From Ruminococcaceae bacterium YAD3003 (GTDB lineage: Bacteria; Bacillota; Clostridia; Saccharofermentanales; Saccharofermentanaceae): a stretch of 64,000 nucleotides of DNA. The notes under the pieces were generated by a model, which saw only the letters and a program-made list of their open reading frames with translations, was not told the origin of the DNA and did no database searches. The DNA lies in assembly GCA_900107185.1 (NCBI GenBank), contig FNPA01000013.1, forward strand, positions 1-64,000. The letters run 5' to 3'. Position numbers and translations under genes: made by a program. Shown in pieces: positions 1-9,300 of this stretch (position 1 is the first letter of the stretch; every line of letters begins with the position of its first letter).

Positions 1-245
1 TAGACAGGATGCATCTTAGAAATAGAATGCATCTTAAATCATTAATAATCGAAAATCAGGATGCATATCGAAATACTTATGCGACCTGATTAGATTATTT
101 TTAAAGAATAGGATGCATGCGAGAATGCAAATGCATCCTAAAGAGATATTTTTTCGAGATTAAGATGCATATATAAAATCAAATGCATCCTCAATTACAA
201 ATTTTCGCTAAATAGGATGCATCAGATAGTCTGAGAAAATCCAGA
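1..245. repeat. Periodic 52-bp inverted-repeat array 1 (truncated by window start)
   Basis: Left half-sites of form AGGATGCAT start at 6, 58, 110, 162 (AAGATGCAT) and 214. Right half-sites of form ATGCATCCT start at 27, 79 (degenerate, ATGCGACCT), 131 and 183. The period is exactly 52 bp and each pair is offset by exactly 21 bp, so a unit is 9 bp, 12-bp gap, 9 bp, 22-bp spacer. Gaps and spacers are AT-rich and poorly conserved, except for a TCGA-like tetramer about 5 bp left of most left half-sites (49-52, 154-157, 205-208). The array probably continues upstream of base 1. It lies directly 3' of the DUF3021 gene, whose stop codon is at 246-248. No coding potential is evident. The same layout recurs at 30411-30866. 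Confidence 0.9.
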
Positions 246-665
246 TTACTCTTCGTCTCTTATCGCATCCAACGCGTTATTGATAGCCTTGTCTTCGCGC
301 TTATAAATCCACAGCATCGCGACCCACGTAAACGCGTATACGCAGATAAAAATGCCCATGACGATTGCATATCCGAAGAGGTTCGAATACCACTTAAACA
401 GAAATCCCAAAAGTGATACCGCAATGAAGAGGACGCAGAAATGAATGGCGAGTTTAATCTTAAAACTCTTAACGTTCTCACCGCACAGGATGAGTGACGG
501 CAAAGAGCAGAGAATGCCTGCAAAAATGACACTCAACGAGAAATACCATTCGGGTGAGTAATCCTCGCCGTTTAAGTGGTATATCAGCTGTGTGATTCCG
601 ACGCCTAAAAATATTCCTACAGAGATAAAGCTGGCCTGCGTAAAAAGCATTTTGAGTCTGCTCAT
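246..665 (-). CDS. DUF3021-like integral membrane protein, partner of a LytTR regulator
   Basis: This 139-residue protein has four hydrophobic segments (about residues 8-28, 40-60, 70-90 and 98-118) and a short charged cytoplasmic tail, which is the size and layout of the DUF3021 family. Its ATG overlaps the TGA of the upstream LytTR gene in an ATGA junction, so translation is probably coupled. LytTR/membrane-protein pairs of this kind (for example the HdrRM and BrsRM systems of streptococci) are known to work as a DNA-binding activator held by a membrane inhibitor; applying that here is inference. Its 3' end abuts periodic array 1. Confidence 0.75.
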   Translation of the reverse strand: MSRLKMLFTQASFISVGIFLGVGITQLIYHLNGEDYSPEWYFSLSVIFAGILCSLPSLILCGENVKSFKIKLAIHFCVLFIAVSLLGFLFKWYSNLFGYAIVMGIFICVYAFTWVAMLWIYKREDKAINNALDAIRDEE

Positions 666-1096
666 AGATCAAGCCTCCTTTTGATTTCTTTTACATAACC
701 TCTCGATATCACGATCTTCTCATCGTTGAGAAGCGTGGCCTCCATCCTGCCGCTCAGGTCGGACTTAACGCATTTGATCTTTTTGAGATTGACGATCATG
801 GACTTCGAAATGCGCAGGAAATAAGCGCCGAGAGTATCTTCGAGCTCATATAATCTGAGCCTCGTCTCATAACAATTGGACCTGGAATATACGAAAGTTT
901 TCTTATCGACAGACTCCATGTAATAGAGAGCTGATGTCTCCACGAAAACATTATTCCCATCCTTGAGGAGGGGAATCTTACGTTCGTTTCCTTCAAGAAG
1001 ATCGATCGCTGCTTTAATGTCTACGGTCTCTGTCTGAGCCCTGATGACAGCCTCTTCCTTATCCGGAGAATCAACCTGTTCGAACCTTACACGCAT
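662..1096 (-). CDS. LytTR-family DNA-binding regulator without receiver domain
   Basis: This 144-residue protein has a LytTR DNA-binding domain over about residues 45-144, including the typical stretch FLRISKSMIVNLKKI and a C-terminal GYVKEIKRRL helix. No phosphoacceptor receiver domain precedes it; the first 45 residues are short and charged. It is followed at once by the DUF3021 membrane protein, so it likely belongs to the LytTR regulatory systems in which the membrane partner controls activity. The ribosome site is weak. A 17-bp perfect palindrome lies between start and upstream gene and could be an operator or an RNA hairpin. Confidence 0.85.
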   Translation of the reverse strand: MRVRFEQVDSPDKEEAVIRAQTETVDIKAAIDLLEGNERKIPLLKDGNNVFVETSALYYMESVDKKTFVYSRSNCYETRLRLYELEDTLGAYFLRISKSMIVNLKKIKCVKSDLSGRMEATLLNDEKIVISRGYVKEIKRRLDL

Positions 1097-1097
1097 G

Positions 1098-1114
1098 AAG
1101 TTATTTTATAACTT
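1098..1114. promoter_or_regulatory. 17-bp palindrome just upstream of the LytTR start codon
   Basis: AAGTTAT-TTT-ATAACTT is a perfect inverted repeat 2 bp upstream of the LytTR ATG (minus strand). It occupies the place where a Shine-Dalgarno would be expected, so it could be a hairpin limiting translation or a protein-binding site. Function is inferred. Confidence 0.4.
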
Positions 1115-1144
1115 TATCCGCCGGCTTTGAATAAGCTTTATCAT

Positions 1145-1675
1145 TTAGAACTCTTTTTCCAGTTCTAGACCTCTGTTATAAATCTCCTGCAGTTCCTCAG
1201 GTGTCAGGTACAACTCATTAAAAGCTCTGTAATCCGAATGCATGTCATGAAATCCACGGTCATTTGTGAGGTTACCGTCTGTAAAGTCATCTTTGAACTC
1301 AAACTTCATCATCTCATTAAAATGGGACACGTTGCCGTTAGCAAACGTTTCAGTACACGGACGCACGCATAAAACTGACATCCTGTTGTTCTTTTCTTTG
1401 CTGATTGATATCTCCATCTCATAGCCGGATTCTCTGCCCGTATCCATTACGAGAACCGCTTTCCTGAAAAACGGTTTGTTAAACCAGCAGTCGTAATAGT
1501 AATCGACGCCATCACCGGAAACGTAGAAAGTATTGTCGTCTACCTGTTCTACTTCGTAGCCTTTGCTGTCTAATTCTTCAACAATATTCGTGCTGTCAGA
1601 TATCATGCTGCATGAAGTGACTGAGCAAATCATGACAGCAAACAATAAAACTCCCAAGAGCCTTCTTCGTACCAT
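1145..1675 (-). CDS. Putative lipoprotein, unknown function
   Basis: This 176-residue protein starts with a basic, hydrophobic leader ending in a plausible lipobox (SVTSC, Cys about residue 22), so it is probably a surface lipoprotein. The mature part is acidic with no motif I recognise. It sits 48 bp upstream of the LytTR gene and 22 bp downstream of another small membrane-anchored protein on the same strand, so all four genes at 246-2210 probably form one operon. An AAAGGGA ribosome site precedes the ATG. It could be a sensed or regulated surface component of the LytTR/DUF3021 system, but the sequence does not show this. Confidence 0.6.
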   Translation of the reverse strand: MVRRRLLGVLLFAVMICSVTSCSMISDSTNIVEELDSKGYEVEQVDDNTFYVSGDGVDYYYDCWFNKPFFRKAVLVMDTGRESGYEMEISISKEKNNRMSVLCVRPCTETFANGNVSHFNEMMKFEFKDDFTDGNLTNDRGFHDMHSDYRAFNELYLTPEELQEIYNRGLELEKEF

Positions 1676-1697
1676 TTTTCTATCCCTTTTCCCTTAT

Positions 1698-2210
1698 TTA
1701 AGTATTGTGTATGTTTACTGCAAAACGGTATGTTCCGTCCGGATATTCGAGAATGTAATAATACTGGAACACGCCGTAGAAGTAGTATTCATACTTCTCA
1801 TCCAGATCACCTTCGGATGCTACAGGCAGGTTCGGCACATAGTAAACCATTACCTCATTGCCTGCGATGTCTTTATCCTGCTGAGGTTCGCCCTCAAACG
1901 CCATTTCGATTGAATCTTTGTAATCGGCCGGGAGCGAAGCGGTCATGTCATCAACATCACTGTACAAACGTGTCTCAGCCTGATATTCCGAATCGCGCAT
2001 ACCTCTGTCCGCATAACGAACCAGCTCACTGCCGACCGACGGGAGCAAAGCCATTGAACTGTATTTTTCCTGCTCTTCTGCAGTCATCGGCTCGTGGATG
2101 TCCCATGTCATCTGGTTCTTGAAATGCATATAGAACGTGCCGACAACTGCGCCCATCGATAATACGATTCCCGTAAAGATAGCTAAACCGATAATGAAGC
2201 CCTTTTTCAT
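1698..2210 (-). CDS. Small membrane-anchored protein, unknown function
   Basis: This 170-residue protein has one N-terminal hydrophobic helix (about residues 5-27) and a polar domain rich in Tyr, Asp and Glu, probably outside the membrane. I recognise no family. It is the first gene of the apparent minus-strand operon 2210-246. A GGGAA ribosome site precedes the ATG. Confidence 0.55.
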   Translation of the reverse strand: MKKGFIIGLAIFTGIVLSMGAVVGTFYMHFKNQMTWDIHEPMTAEEQEKYSSMALLPSVGSELVRYADRGMRDSEYQAETRLYSDVDDMTASLPADYKDSIEMAFEGEPQQDKDIAGNEVMVYYVPNLPVASEGDLDEKYEYYFYGVFQYYYILEYPDGTYRFAVNIHNT

Positions 2211-2356
2211 TTCCCTTATTCTCCTGGCTGTTTATTCCGCGGTTGATGCTATATTAACACCGTCAGTATTGTTTTTCAATCACTTTTTATCGTTTTGCGA
2301 TATATTTTTATTATTTTGCCATAATTCGAAAGTTCTTTCGCGCGGAGACAAAATAA

Positions 2357-2382
2357 GGGGCTGCCTCATAAGAGACAGCCCC
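2357..2382 (-). terminator. Rho-independent terminator of the xylanase gene
   Basis: A GGGGCTG...CAGCCCC stem with loop ATAA is followed, on the minus strand, by TTATTTTG. It lies about 30 bp beyond the xylanase stop codon. Confidence 0.85.
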
Positions 2383-2410
2383 AACGGAGATTCTTTAGAT
2401 CTTAATCTGA

Positions 2411-4432
2411 TCAGTCTACAGTCTCGATCTTAACGCTGTCGAGATAGAACGGGCTCATGTCTGTGCTCTCCCAATAGATCTGGAGAGTCATGCCGTCGTC
2501 AACGTGATAGTCGCCTTCAGCAAGATGCCACTCGCCGTCTGAAGTATTAACTTCAACGATGTTAGGCCATGTACCGTCGATATCAGCCGTAAGCTTGCAG
2601 GTATCAGCCTTTGACTTGATTGCGAAGGTAACGTGGATCGTATGACCTGCGTAATTGGAAACATCGATTGCATATCCGTCGTACTCAGCGTAGCCTTCGG
2701 AGTTCTCGAGGCACCAGTCGCCTTCGTAAGCGTCGCCGACTACCTTCTGTACTGAGCTGTATCTCGGACCGCCTGTGAAGCTCTTGTCTTCGTAGTCTTC
2801 AACAAAAGGTGTTGTATCAACTACAGGCTCAACATAGTCAGCAGGCTTTGCAACTTCGCCGCCATTGATTGCGCACATAACGCCCTCGTAAGCCGGCTTG
2901 GGTGAAAGGTTTCCGTAGAAGAGCAACGGCTTTGTGGAAGACTTCCAGCTCATGTCGTCTGTAAGACCCCAGACTGTTACGCACTCGATCGGAACGCCAG
3001 CCTTGTCAGCTTCGATGATTGCAGTGAAGAGCTTCTTCATGTAGAGGCCCTGGTCGTACATCGGGTTAGCAGACTTAGGAGCCTGAACGTCGAGCTCTGT
3101 GATGTGGATGACAACGCCGAGTTCGTCCGCGTATCTCTTTGCAGCGCCTACATAGTTGTCTACATCAAGACCGGAGCTGATGTGGCTCTGCATGCCCATA
3201 CCGTCGATATTGCCGGCATCAGCAACAGGCTTAAGCATCTTGAGGATGTCTTCCTGCTTTGATGTCTGATATTCGTTGTAATCGTTGTAGAAGAGTTCTA
3301 CATTTGCAGGAGCGTGCTTTCTTGCGAACTCGAAAGCCTTCTCGACATAATCTTCACCGATTGTCTGTGTCCAGTAGCTCTGTCTCATTCCGCCTGCATC
3401 GTCAACAGCTTCGTTTACAACGTCCCATGCATAGATAACGCCGGGATAGTTCGTCTCGCACCAGTTGATAACTGCATCAATGTAGTTCTCCATTCTGGTC
3501 ATCATGAGCTCCCTGCTCGCGAGCTTTCCGTTTACATCGTAGTTCTCATAGAAGAACCATGAAGGTGTCTGTGAGTACCAGATAAGAGTATGGCCTCTCA
3601 TCTGAATTCCGTTCTGCTTACAGAAGTCCAGAATGGGCTTTGCAGCATCGAAATGAATTGCAGGGCACTCGTTATACTTAGCAGGATCTGCAAGTGTTGT
3701 AGCAGCATCAAGAACGTTCTCAGGCTTCAATTCGTTTTCAGGTGTAACTGAGTTGAACTGTGTGAGAATGAGGTTTCTGAAGCCGTCGTTCTTGTTTGTC
3801 ATTACTGTTGCAGGAGATGCTACACCGAATCTGAAATAATCAGCATATGCAGCAGAGAGTGAAGCTGTCTTTGTAGGATCAACCAAAGACTCAACAGGTG
3901 TGCCTGTGAGGTCGTTGAAATCACCGACAATGCTTACCTCAAAGAAAGATACTGTGTAATCTCTAACGTCGCTAGCTTCGAGATAAACCATTGCATCTGT
4001 TGCATTTGCAGGAATCTCGATCTGGCCTGAGAGCTCAACAACGCCTGAATCATTCTTACCGCCGCCAACGATATTTACATAAGAAACGTTTCCGAAGATC
4101 TCATATTTCAACGTGAGAGTTAAAGAGTCGTTGTCTGTTGTAGCCTTAGCGGAAGCCTGGATAGTATTTCCTCTGTAATCAGGGCAAGGTACTGCAACAC
4201 CTGTGTTGCTGGCCTTACGGTCTGTAACTGTAGCAGAACCGTCCTTGATCGTGACCTTACAGTCACCATACTTTACCCAGTTGCCTTTGCCTTCCTTCTT
4301 TGTGAAGTCCGCAGTGATTGTTGTCGGAACTTCGCGAGGACCGTCGGTTCCCTTGGGGAGCACGTCGCAGCCGCCAAGGAGGATCAGACCGGCGATCAGA
4401 CCGGCCGTGATTTTAATGATTTTACTTTTCAT
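2411..4432 (-). CDS. GH10 endo-beta-1,4-xylanase lipoprotein with flanking CBM-like domains
   Basis: This protein of 673 residues is predicted to hydrolyse xylan at the cell surface. A lipoprotein signal ends at LLGGC (Cys 22). An N-terminal beta-sandwich resembling CBM22/CBM4_9 spans about residues 35-175. The GH10 barrel (about 190-525) has the acid/base glutamate in WDVVNEA (E341) and the nucleophile in ITELD (E446), spaced as usual for the family. A second carbohydrate-binding-like beta-sandwich follows (about 545-672). I chose the ATG at 4432 because GGGAGGG lies 4 bp upstream; an in-frame ATG at 4468 has no such site. It is monocistronic with its own terminator and a hairpin in its leader. 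No other polysaccharide-utilisation genes adjoin it. Confidence 0.95.
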   Translation of the reverse strand: MKSKIIKITAGLIAGLILLGGCDVLPKGTDGPREVPTTITADFTKKEGKGNWVKYGDCKVTIKDGSATVTDRKASNTGVAVPCPDYRGNTIQASAKATTDNDSLTLTLKYEIFGNVSYVNIVGGGKNDSGVVELSGQIEIPANATDAMVYLEASDVRDYTVSFFEVSIVGDFNDLTGTPVESLVDPTKTASLSAAYADYFRFGVASPATVMTNKNDGFRNLILTQFNSVTPENELKPENVLDAATTLADPAKYNECPAIHFDAAKPILDFCKQNGIQMRGHTLIWYSQTPSWFFYENYDVNGKLASRELMMTRMENYIDAVINWCETNYPGVIYAWDVVNEAVDDAGGMRQSYWTQTIGEDYVEKAFEFARKHAPANVELFYNDYNEYQTSKQEDILKMLKPVADAGNIDGMGMQSHISSGLDVDNYVGAAKRYADELGVVIHITELDVQAPKSANPMYDQGLYMKKLFTAIIEADKAGVPIECVTVWGLTDDMSWKSSTKPLLFYGNLSPKPAYEGVMCAINGGEVAKPADYVEPVVDTTPFVEDYEDKSFTGGPRYSSVQKVVGDAYEGDWCLENSEGYAEYDGYAIDVSNYAGHTIHVTFAIKSKADTCKLTADIDGTWPNIVEVNTSDGEWHLAEGDYHVDDGMTLQIYWESTDMSPFYLDSVKIETVD

Positions 4433-4744
4433 AAAACCCTCCCGAAAATTGTTTTTAGACTTTACCACGGTTAATGATACAGCAAGAATGGATAAGCAAA
4501 CAGAGCAACGCCATAGTGAATGTTCAATAAATAAAAGGCAGTAAGTTTTGTATATCTGCCTTTGTTTTACATTTCTTGCTATCGTTTTTGAACTATCGCA
4601 AGTTTTGTACTCTTTATATATTGCAGAACTTTCGAGGCGTTCCTATACAAGTTTTTTTCGGAATGACCAAAAATAAAGAAAAATAGAGAAAATACTTAAA
4701 AAATCAAAGTATTTAATATATTATTCCATTAGAGGGAGGGGCTA
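4433..4744. other. Divergent intergenic region between xylanase and plsC
   Basis: This 312-bp AT-rich gap separates two divergent genes and must hold both promoters; I could not fix -35/-10 pairs with confidence. It contains a hairpin at 4534-4563 and an inverted repeat AAATACTT-N9-AAGTATTT (4690-4714) 30 bp upstream of the plsC start, a possible operator. No coding sequence is evident. Confidence 0.6.
4534..4563 (-). promoter_or_regulatory. Terminator-like hairpin in the xylanase leader
   Basis: AAAGGCAG...CTGCCTTT forms an 8-bp stem with a 14-nt loop. It is followed on the minus strand by TTATTTATT and on the plus strand by TGTTTT. It lies about 100 bp upstream of the xylanase start codon. 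As a leader element it could attenuate xylanase transcription; alternatively it ends plus-strand readthrough. Confidence 0.45.
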
Positions 4745-5509
4745 ATGAAATATTTGATCTGGCTGCTGATTATTCTTATAGCGAGTATTCTCGAATATCT
4801 TTTGCTGCTCATCTTCAGTGCATACGCAGTAGATTCGAAACGCATTTACGAGAAACACAGCAGCTACTACCGCTGGCTCCTCAACAGTTCCACATGGATA
4901 CTGGTATTTTTCGGCCGCGTGCATTACCACACTCATGGTCTGGAAAAGATTCCGAGAAACCAGCGTTTCGTTCTGGTATGCAATCACAAATCCAAATTGG
5001 ATCCGATCACGACATGGTACCTCCTCAAAGATTTTGATCTCGCATTCATTTCCAAGGAAAAGAATTTCCACGTGCCGATCTGGGGCAGGATCATCAGACG
5101 CTGCTGCTTCCTCTCCATAGACCGCGAAAATCCGAGAAAAGCCATGGAGACAGTCAACAAGGCTGCTGAGCTCATCAAGAACGACCAGGTATCCATCGCA
5201 GTATATCCTGAAGGAACAAGAAATTTCGGCGAAGGCCTCCTGCCTTTCCACAGCGGTGTCTTCAAGATCGCTCAGAAGGCAAACGTTCCTGTCGTTGTCT
5301 GCGGCATCATGGGCGCTGAGAAAATGAAAAAGAATTACCCGTTCCACAAGAGCGATATTTATTTCGACGTCTTGGACGTCATACCTGCTGAAGAGGTTAA
5401 ATCAATGCGTTGTAATGACATCGGCAGTCACGCAAGAGAGTTGATGTCATCTTTTGTTGAATACCACGAGAAGGAGAAAGATTATGTCAACTTACGTACT
5501 GTACAATGA
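4745..5509 (+). CDS. plsC: 1-acyl-sn-glycerol-3-phosphate acyltransferase (PlsC family)
   Basis: This 254-residue enzyme would transfer an acyl chain to lysophosphatidate in phospholipid synthesis at the membrane. An N-terminal hydrophobic helix (residues 1-28) precedes the acyltransferase domain, which carries the catalytic HX4D motif (NHKSKLDP, near residue 81) and the substrate-binding YPEGTR motif (near residue 157). A strong GGGAGGGG site precedes the ATG. Its last 26 bp overlap the start of the lipid-kinase-like gene, so the two are co-translated. Confidence 0.9.
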   Translation: MKYLIWLLIILIASILEYLLLLIFSAYAVDSKRIYEKHSSYYRWLLNSSTWILVFFGRVHYHTHGLEKIPRNQRFVLVCNHKSKLDPITTWYLLKDFDLAFISKEKNFHVPIWGRIIRRCCFLSIDRENPRKAMETVNKAAELIKNDQVSIAVYPEGTRNFGEGLLPFHSGVFKIAQKANVPVVVCGIMGAEKMKKNYPFHKSDIYFDVLDVIPAEEVKSMRCNDIGSHARELMSSFVEYHEKEKDYVNLRTVQ

Positions 5510-6335
5510 GCTTTCCGGTAACGGAACCGGTAAGGAAAAGGCCCAAGTGGTCAACAAATTCCTGACCGGCAAGGAGATCGTCTATCAGGACATCACCAAG
5601 ATTTCCGATTACAAGACATTTTTCGAAGGGCTCAATGCAGACGACGAACTCGTACTCTGCGGGGGCGACGGTACACTTAACAGATTCATCAATGACACAG
5701 ACGGCTTAACATTCACGCAGCCTCTTTCCTACTATCCTACAGGAAGCGGAAACGACTTCTGGAACGATCTCGGCAAGGGTCCTGATGCAGGTCCCGAGAG
5801 GATCGAGCAGTATATCAAGGATCTTCCTTTTGTTGAAGTAAACGGCATGAAGAAACGCTTCATCAACGGTATCGGTTACGGTATCGACGGTTACTGCTGT
5901 GAGGTCGGTGACCAGCAGAGAGCCGCAGGCAACCAGAAGATCGACTATGCAGGAATCGCCATCAAGGGACTCCTCTTCCACTACAAGCCTACTAATGCTG
6001 AGATCGAAGTTGACGGACAGAAGTTCTCATACAAGAAGGTATGGCTCGCTCCTTCAATGAACGGACGTTATTACGGCGGCGGCATGATTGCAACACCTGA
6101 TCAGGACAGATTAGGCTCTGACCGCCTTCTCTCACTTCTCCTGTTCCACGGCAGCGGCAAGATCAGAACACTCGCCATCTTCCCTTCGATCTTCAAGGGT
6201 AAGCATGTTAACCACACAAAGGTCGTAGAGGTTAAGACCGGTCATAAGATCACAGTTACTTTCGATCGTCCTGTTGCGCTCCAGATCGATGGTGAGACAG
6301 TACTTAACGTAACAACATATACTGCCTATAAGTGA
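5484..6335 (+). CDS. Diacylglycerol/lipid kinase family protein (DAGK_cat)
   Basis: This 283-residue protein has the nucleotide-binding CGGDGTLN motif (near residue 59) and the PTGSGND motif (near residue 83) of the DAGK_cat/YegS/LCB5 fold. The family phosphorylates lipids such as diacylglycerol. The ATG at 5484 has AAGGAG 8 bp upstream; an earlier in-frame start at 5454 does not. Overlap with plsC points to a joint role in glycerolipid turnover, for example recycling diacylglycerol to phosphatidate. The exact lipid substrate cannot be told from sequence. Confidence 0.85.
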   Translation: MSTYVLYNELSGNGTGKEKAQVVNKFLTGKEIVYQDITKISDYKTFFEGLNADDELVLCGGDGTLNRFINDTDGLTFTQPLSYYPTGSGNDFWNDLGKGPDAGPERIEQYIKDLPFVEVNGMKKRFINGIGYGIDGYCCEVGDQQRAAGNQKIDYAGIAIKGLLFHYKPTNAEIEVDGQKFSYKKVWLAPSMNGRYYGGGMIATPDQDRLGSDRLLSLLLFHGSGKIRTLAIFPSIFKGKHVNHTKVVEVKTGHKITVTFDRPVALQIDGETVLNVTTYTAYK

Positions 6336-6356
6336 GAATAAATACAGAAAATAATA

Positions 6357-6388
6357 AAGGCTGCTCGTAACGGGCAGCCTTTTTTTAT
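6357..6388. terminator. Bidirectional Rho-independent terminator
   Basis: AAGGCTGC...GCAGCCTT forms a stem followed by TTTTTT on the plus strand and by TTATTATTTT on the minus strand. It lies between convergent genes (lipid kinase and ABC fusion) and can serve both. Confidence 0.9.
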
Positions 6389-6395
6389 GTGGTTT

Positions 6396-9300
6396 TTATT
6401 CGGTTCGCAGTGCCGTAACAGGATCCTGTCTCGATGCCGATTTCGACGGGATGAGACCTCCGATAAACGTCAGGAATATACTCAGAATTATGAGAACTAC
6501 TGCTGCAGTCCAGGGAAGAGCTGCGCTGATGTCTGAAGATTCCGCGAGCTTATGAATCAGCAAGTTGATCGGTATGAGCAGGATGAGCGATATTCCGACA
6601 CCGAACAATCCTGCCAGGAAACCGGTGATCATGGTCTCTGCGTTAAATACCTGTGCAACGTTATGCTTTGATGCGCCCATGGCACGGAGGATACCGATCT
6701 CCTTTTTACGCTCGAGAACGCTGATATATGTGATGACGCCGATCATTATGGAAGATACGATGAGCGAGATCGAAACAAATGCGATGAGCACGTAAGAGAT
6801 CGTGTTGATGATCTTTGTAACTGACTTCATCAGGGCACCTACGATATCGGTATAAACGATATTCTTATCGTCAGCGCCTTCATCTGAAACCTTCTTGTTG
6901 TAGTCGTTGATGATCTTTGTAACCTGATCCTTTGACTCGAAATCCTTAGGATAGATCGTGATGGAGGACAAGTCATCCTTGTCGCAATAACCGAATGCAG
7001 CCAGGTTGTTCTCAGCAGAAGACATACCGGAACCGCCGAGCATCTCGCTCATGAAGGACTGGAGTTCATCGCTATCCATATTGAACTGGAACGCATCCGC
7101 AAATGCGTCCTGATCGATCGTAAGAGCGCTGCCCATATTCTCGAAAGTCTTGGTAAGTGCAGCTGTCATGTTCTCTGCAAGACGTGCAACGACCAATCCG
7201 ATCGCATTCTGGATTCCTGCAGCCAACTGGGTCATCATGTCTGTTGTCATGTTAGTGACGTTAGCCATGATAGCAGAAGTAATCTCTTCAGAATTGATTG
7301 ATGTCATGAGCACGTATGTGATCATCTGCTGTGCTCTGTCAGTTCCGAGATAACCCTTCAATGACTCTTCGAGCTTGTTGGGATCAGGAAGATTATTCTC
7401 TGTAGCATACGCTGCATAACCTTCAAGAAGTGCTGCCGCAACTTCCTGTGCCTGCTCAGGAGTTATCTCGATATTGTTCGTGATTTCTTCCGTAATCCTG
7501 TTTGTCTGCTCAGTAATGGCTGCCTGGCCTTCAGGGCTGTCTAAATAAACCTGGAGATTATTAGGATCCAAAGGATCGAGTCCGTGAGTGATCGCATACT
7601 GGGGGAACCCTGCAATGATTGCCTCATAAGCTGATGCAACGAGCTGGGGATCGATATTTGCAGCACCGGACTCAGTAACTATCTTAACTAACTGTTCTCT
7701 TAATACTGCTGTTCCTGCAGGTGAAGAAATATACTGCGTAATTGCATCAGGAAGAGTCGCATAATCGGTAGTCGGATCAGCAGAAGCATAATCCAAATAA
7801 TCTGTAAGAATGCTTGCCAATCCCGTTCCCAATGCATCAGAATCTATCTTGAGATTTACACCGCTAAGGAGTGCGTCAATCTGGTCAGATGAGAGATTCG
7901 GCATCGCACTGCCCAGAGCACTGGAGAAATCGATTCCGCTCATATCACCGAAAGCTTCTTCATCGAACACAATCTTATCTTCATCAAACTTAAATGCATT
8001 CTGGATTGCATCTTCATCGATGGAAAAGAGGTTGCTCATATCGAAGTCAGGCTTTTCCTCATCGAATCTCTCACCTGTGAGAACGTTTACTTCGCGGTCA
8101 GCGAGCTGAGCCTTAACGATTTCAGCGTCTTCGGCTTCGTCTCTCAGTTCTTCAACGAGGGAGTCGTAATAGTAAATGCCTGAATCAAGCATCCAGATAT
8201 CTTCACCGGGCTTAGGCTGGACGATTCCGACGATCTTAAGATCACGTCCGTTCTTAACAAGGTCTCTCATATAAGTTTCACTGTTTCTCATATCGGTATA
8301 AACCTTGTTAACTTCGTCATATTTATAGAAATCAAATGCGGGAACCACCTTAAATGTAGTACCCATGAAGTCCTCATAGAGCCATGTGTAATATTCCTGA
8401 TCGGTTTCGACCTCAATACCGTTGCTGAAGTCTCTGATCATCTTATCGAGTTCATCAGGATCTCTTAATCCGAATGCATAGCAGATGTAGTCAGATACTG
8501 CACCTCTCTGTGTGAGTACGAGAACTGCCTCATTTGAATTCTCAGGCCATCTTCCGATCTTTACGTTGTACTGGTCGATATAGAGGCTCTCGTTATCAGG
8601 CAGCTCGAAAAATACATTCATGCTGTATGCAGAAGAGAAAACACTGGATGAAGACAATCCCATAGAAGCGAAATCGTTATTAGGATTTACCTGTCTGTAA
8701 TCGCCTGTTCCCTTATCGTAGTAGAAGATCTGGGGCTGAATGCTGTATGAGTACTCGACACCGTTTGTGAGTTCATAGATATTGGTAGCACCGCTGTCAA
8801 AATATTCTTTAAGTGAGATAAGGTCATTGGTTGTAACTGTAGACAGGAGCTGGCTTACGGAAGGCACCTCAGTAATCTCACCTTCTGCTGCAGGATCCCA
8901 TGTCTCAGTCGGTACCATCATCATGGACATGAACGATATCGATGAATGCTCGATCGATAACGGATACTGCGACAGTGTCTGCTGCTCAGTCTGGTCAATA
9001 TACGTGTTGACGCCGTTCGAGAGCGACGCGATAAGAGCAATGCCTATGATTCCGATGGAACCTGCAAAAGCAACCAGTATTGTTCTCGCCTTCTTGGTCC
9101 AGAGGTTATTAAAGCTCAAGACCAAAGATGTAAGGAAGCTCATTGAAGCTTTACCGAGATTCTTGTGGACGGGAGCTGCCGCATTTGCCTTAGCCTCAAG
9201 CTCGAAAGGATCACTGTCATCGATGATGCGACCGTCCTTAACCCTTACGATCCTGGTTGCATACTCTTCTGCAAGCTCAGGGTTATGCGTAACCATTACA

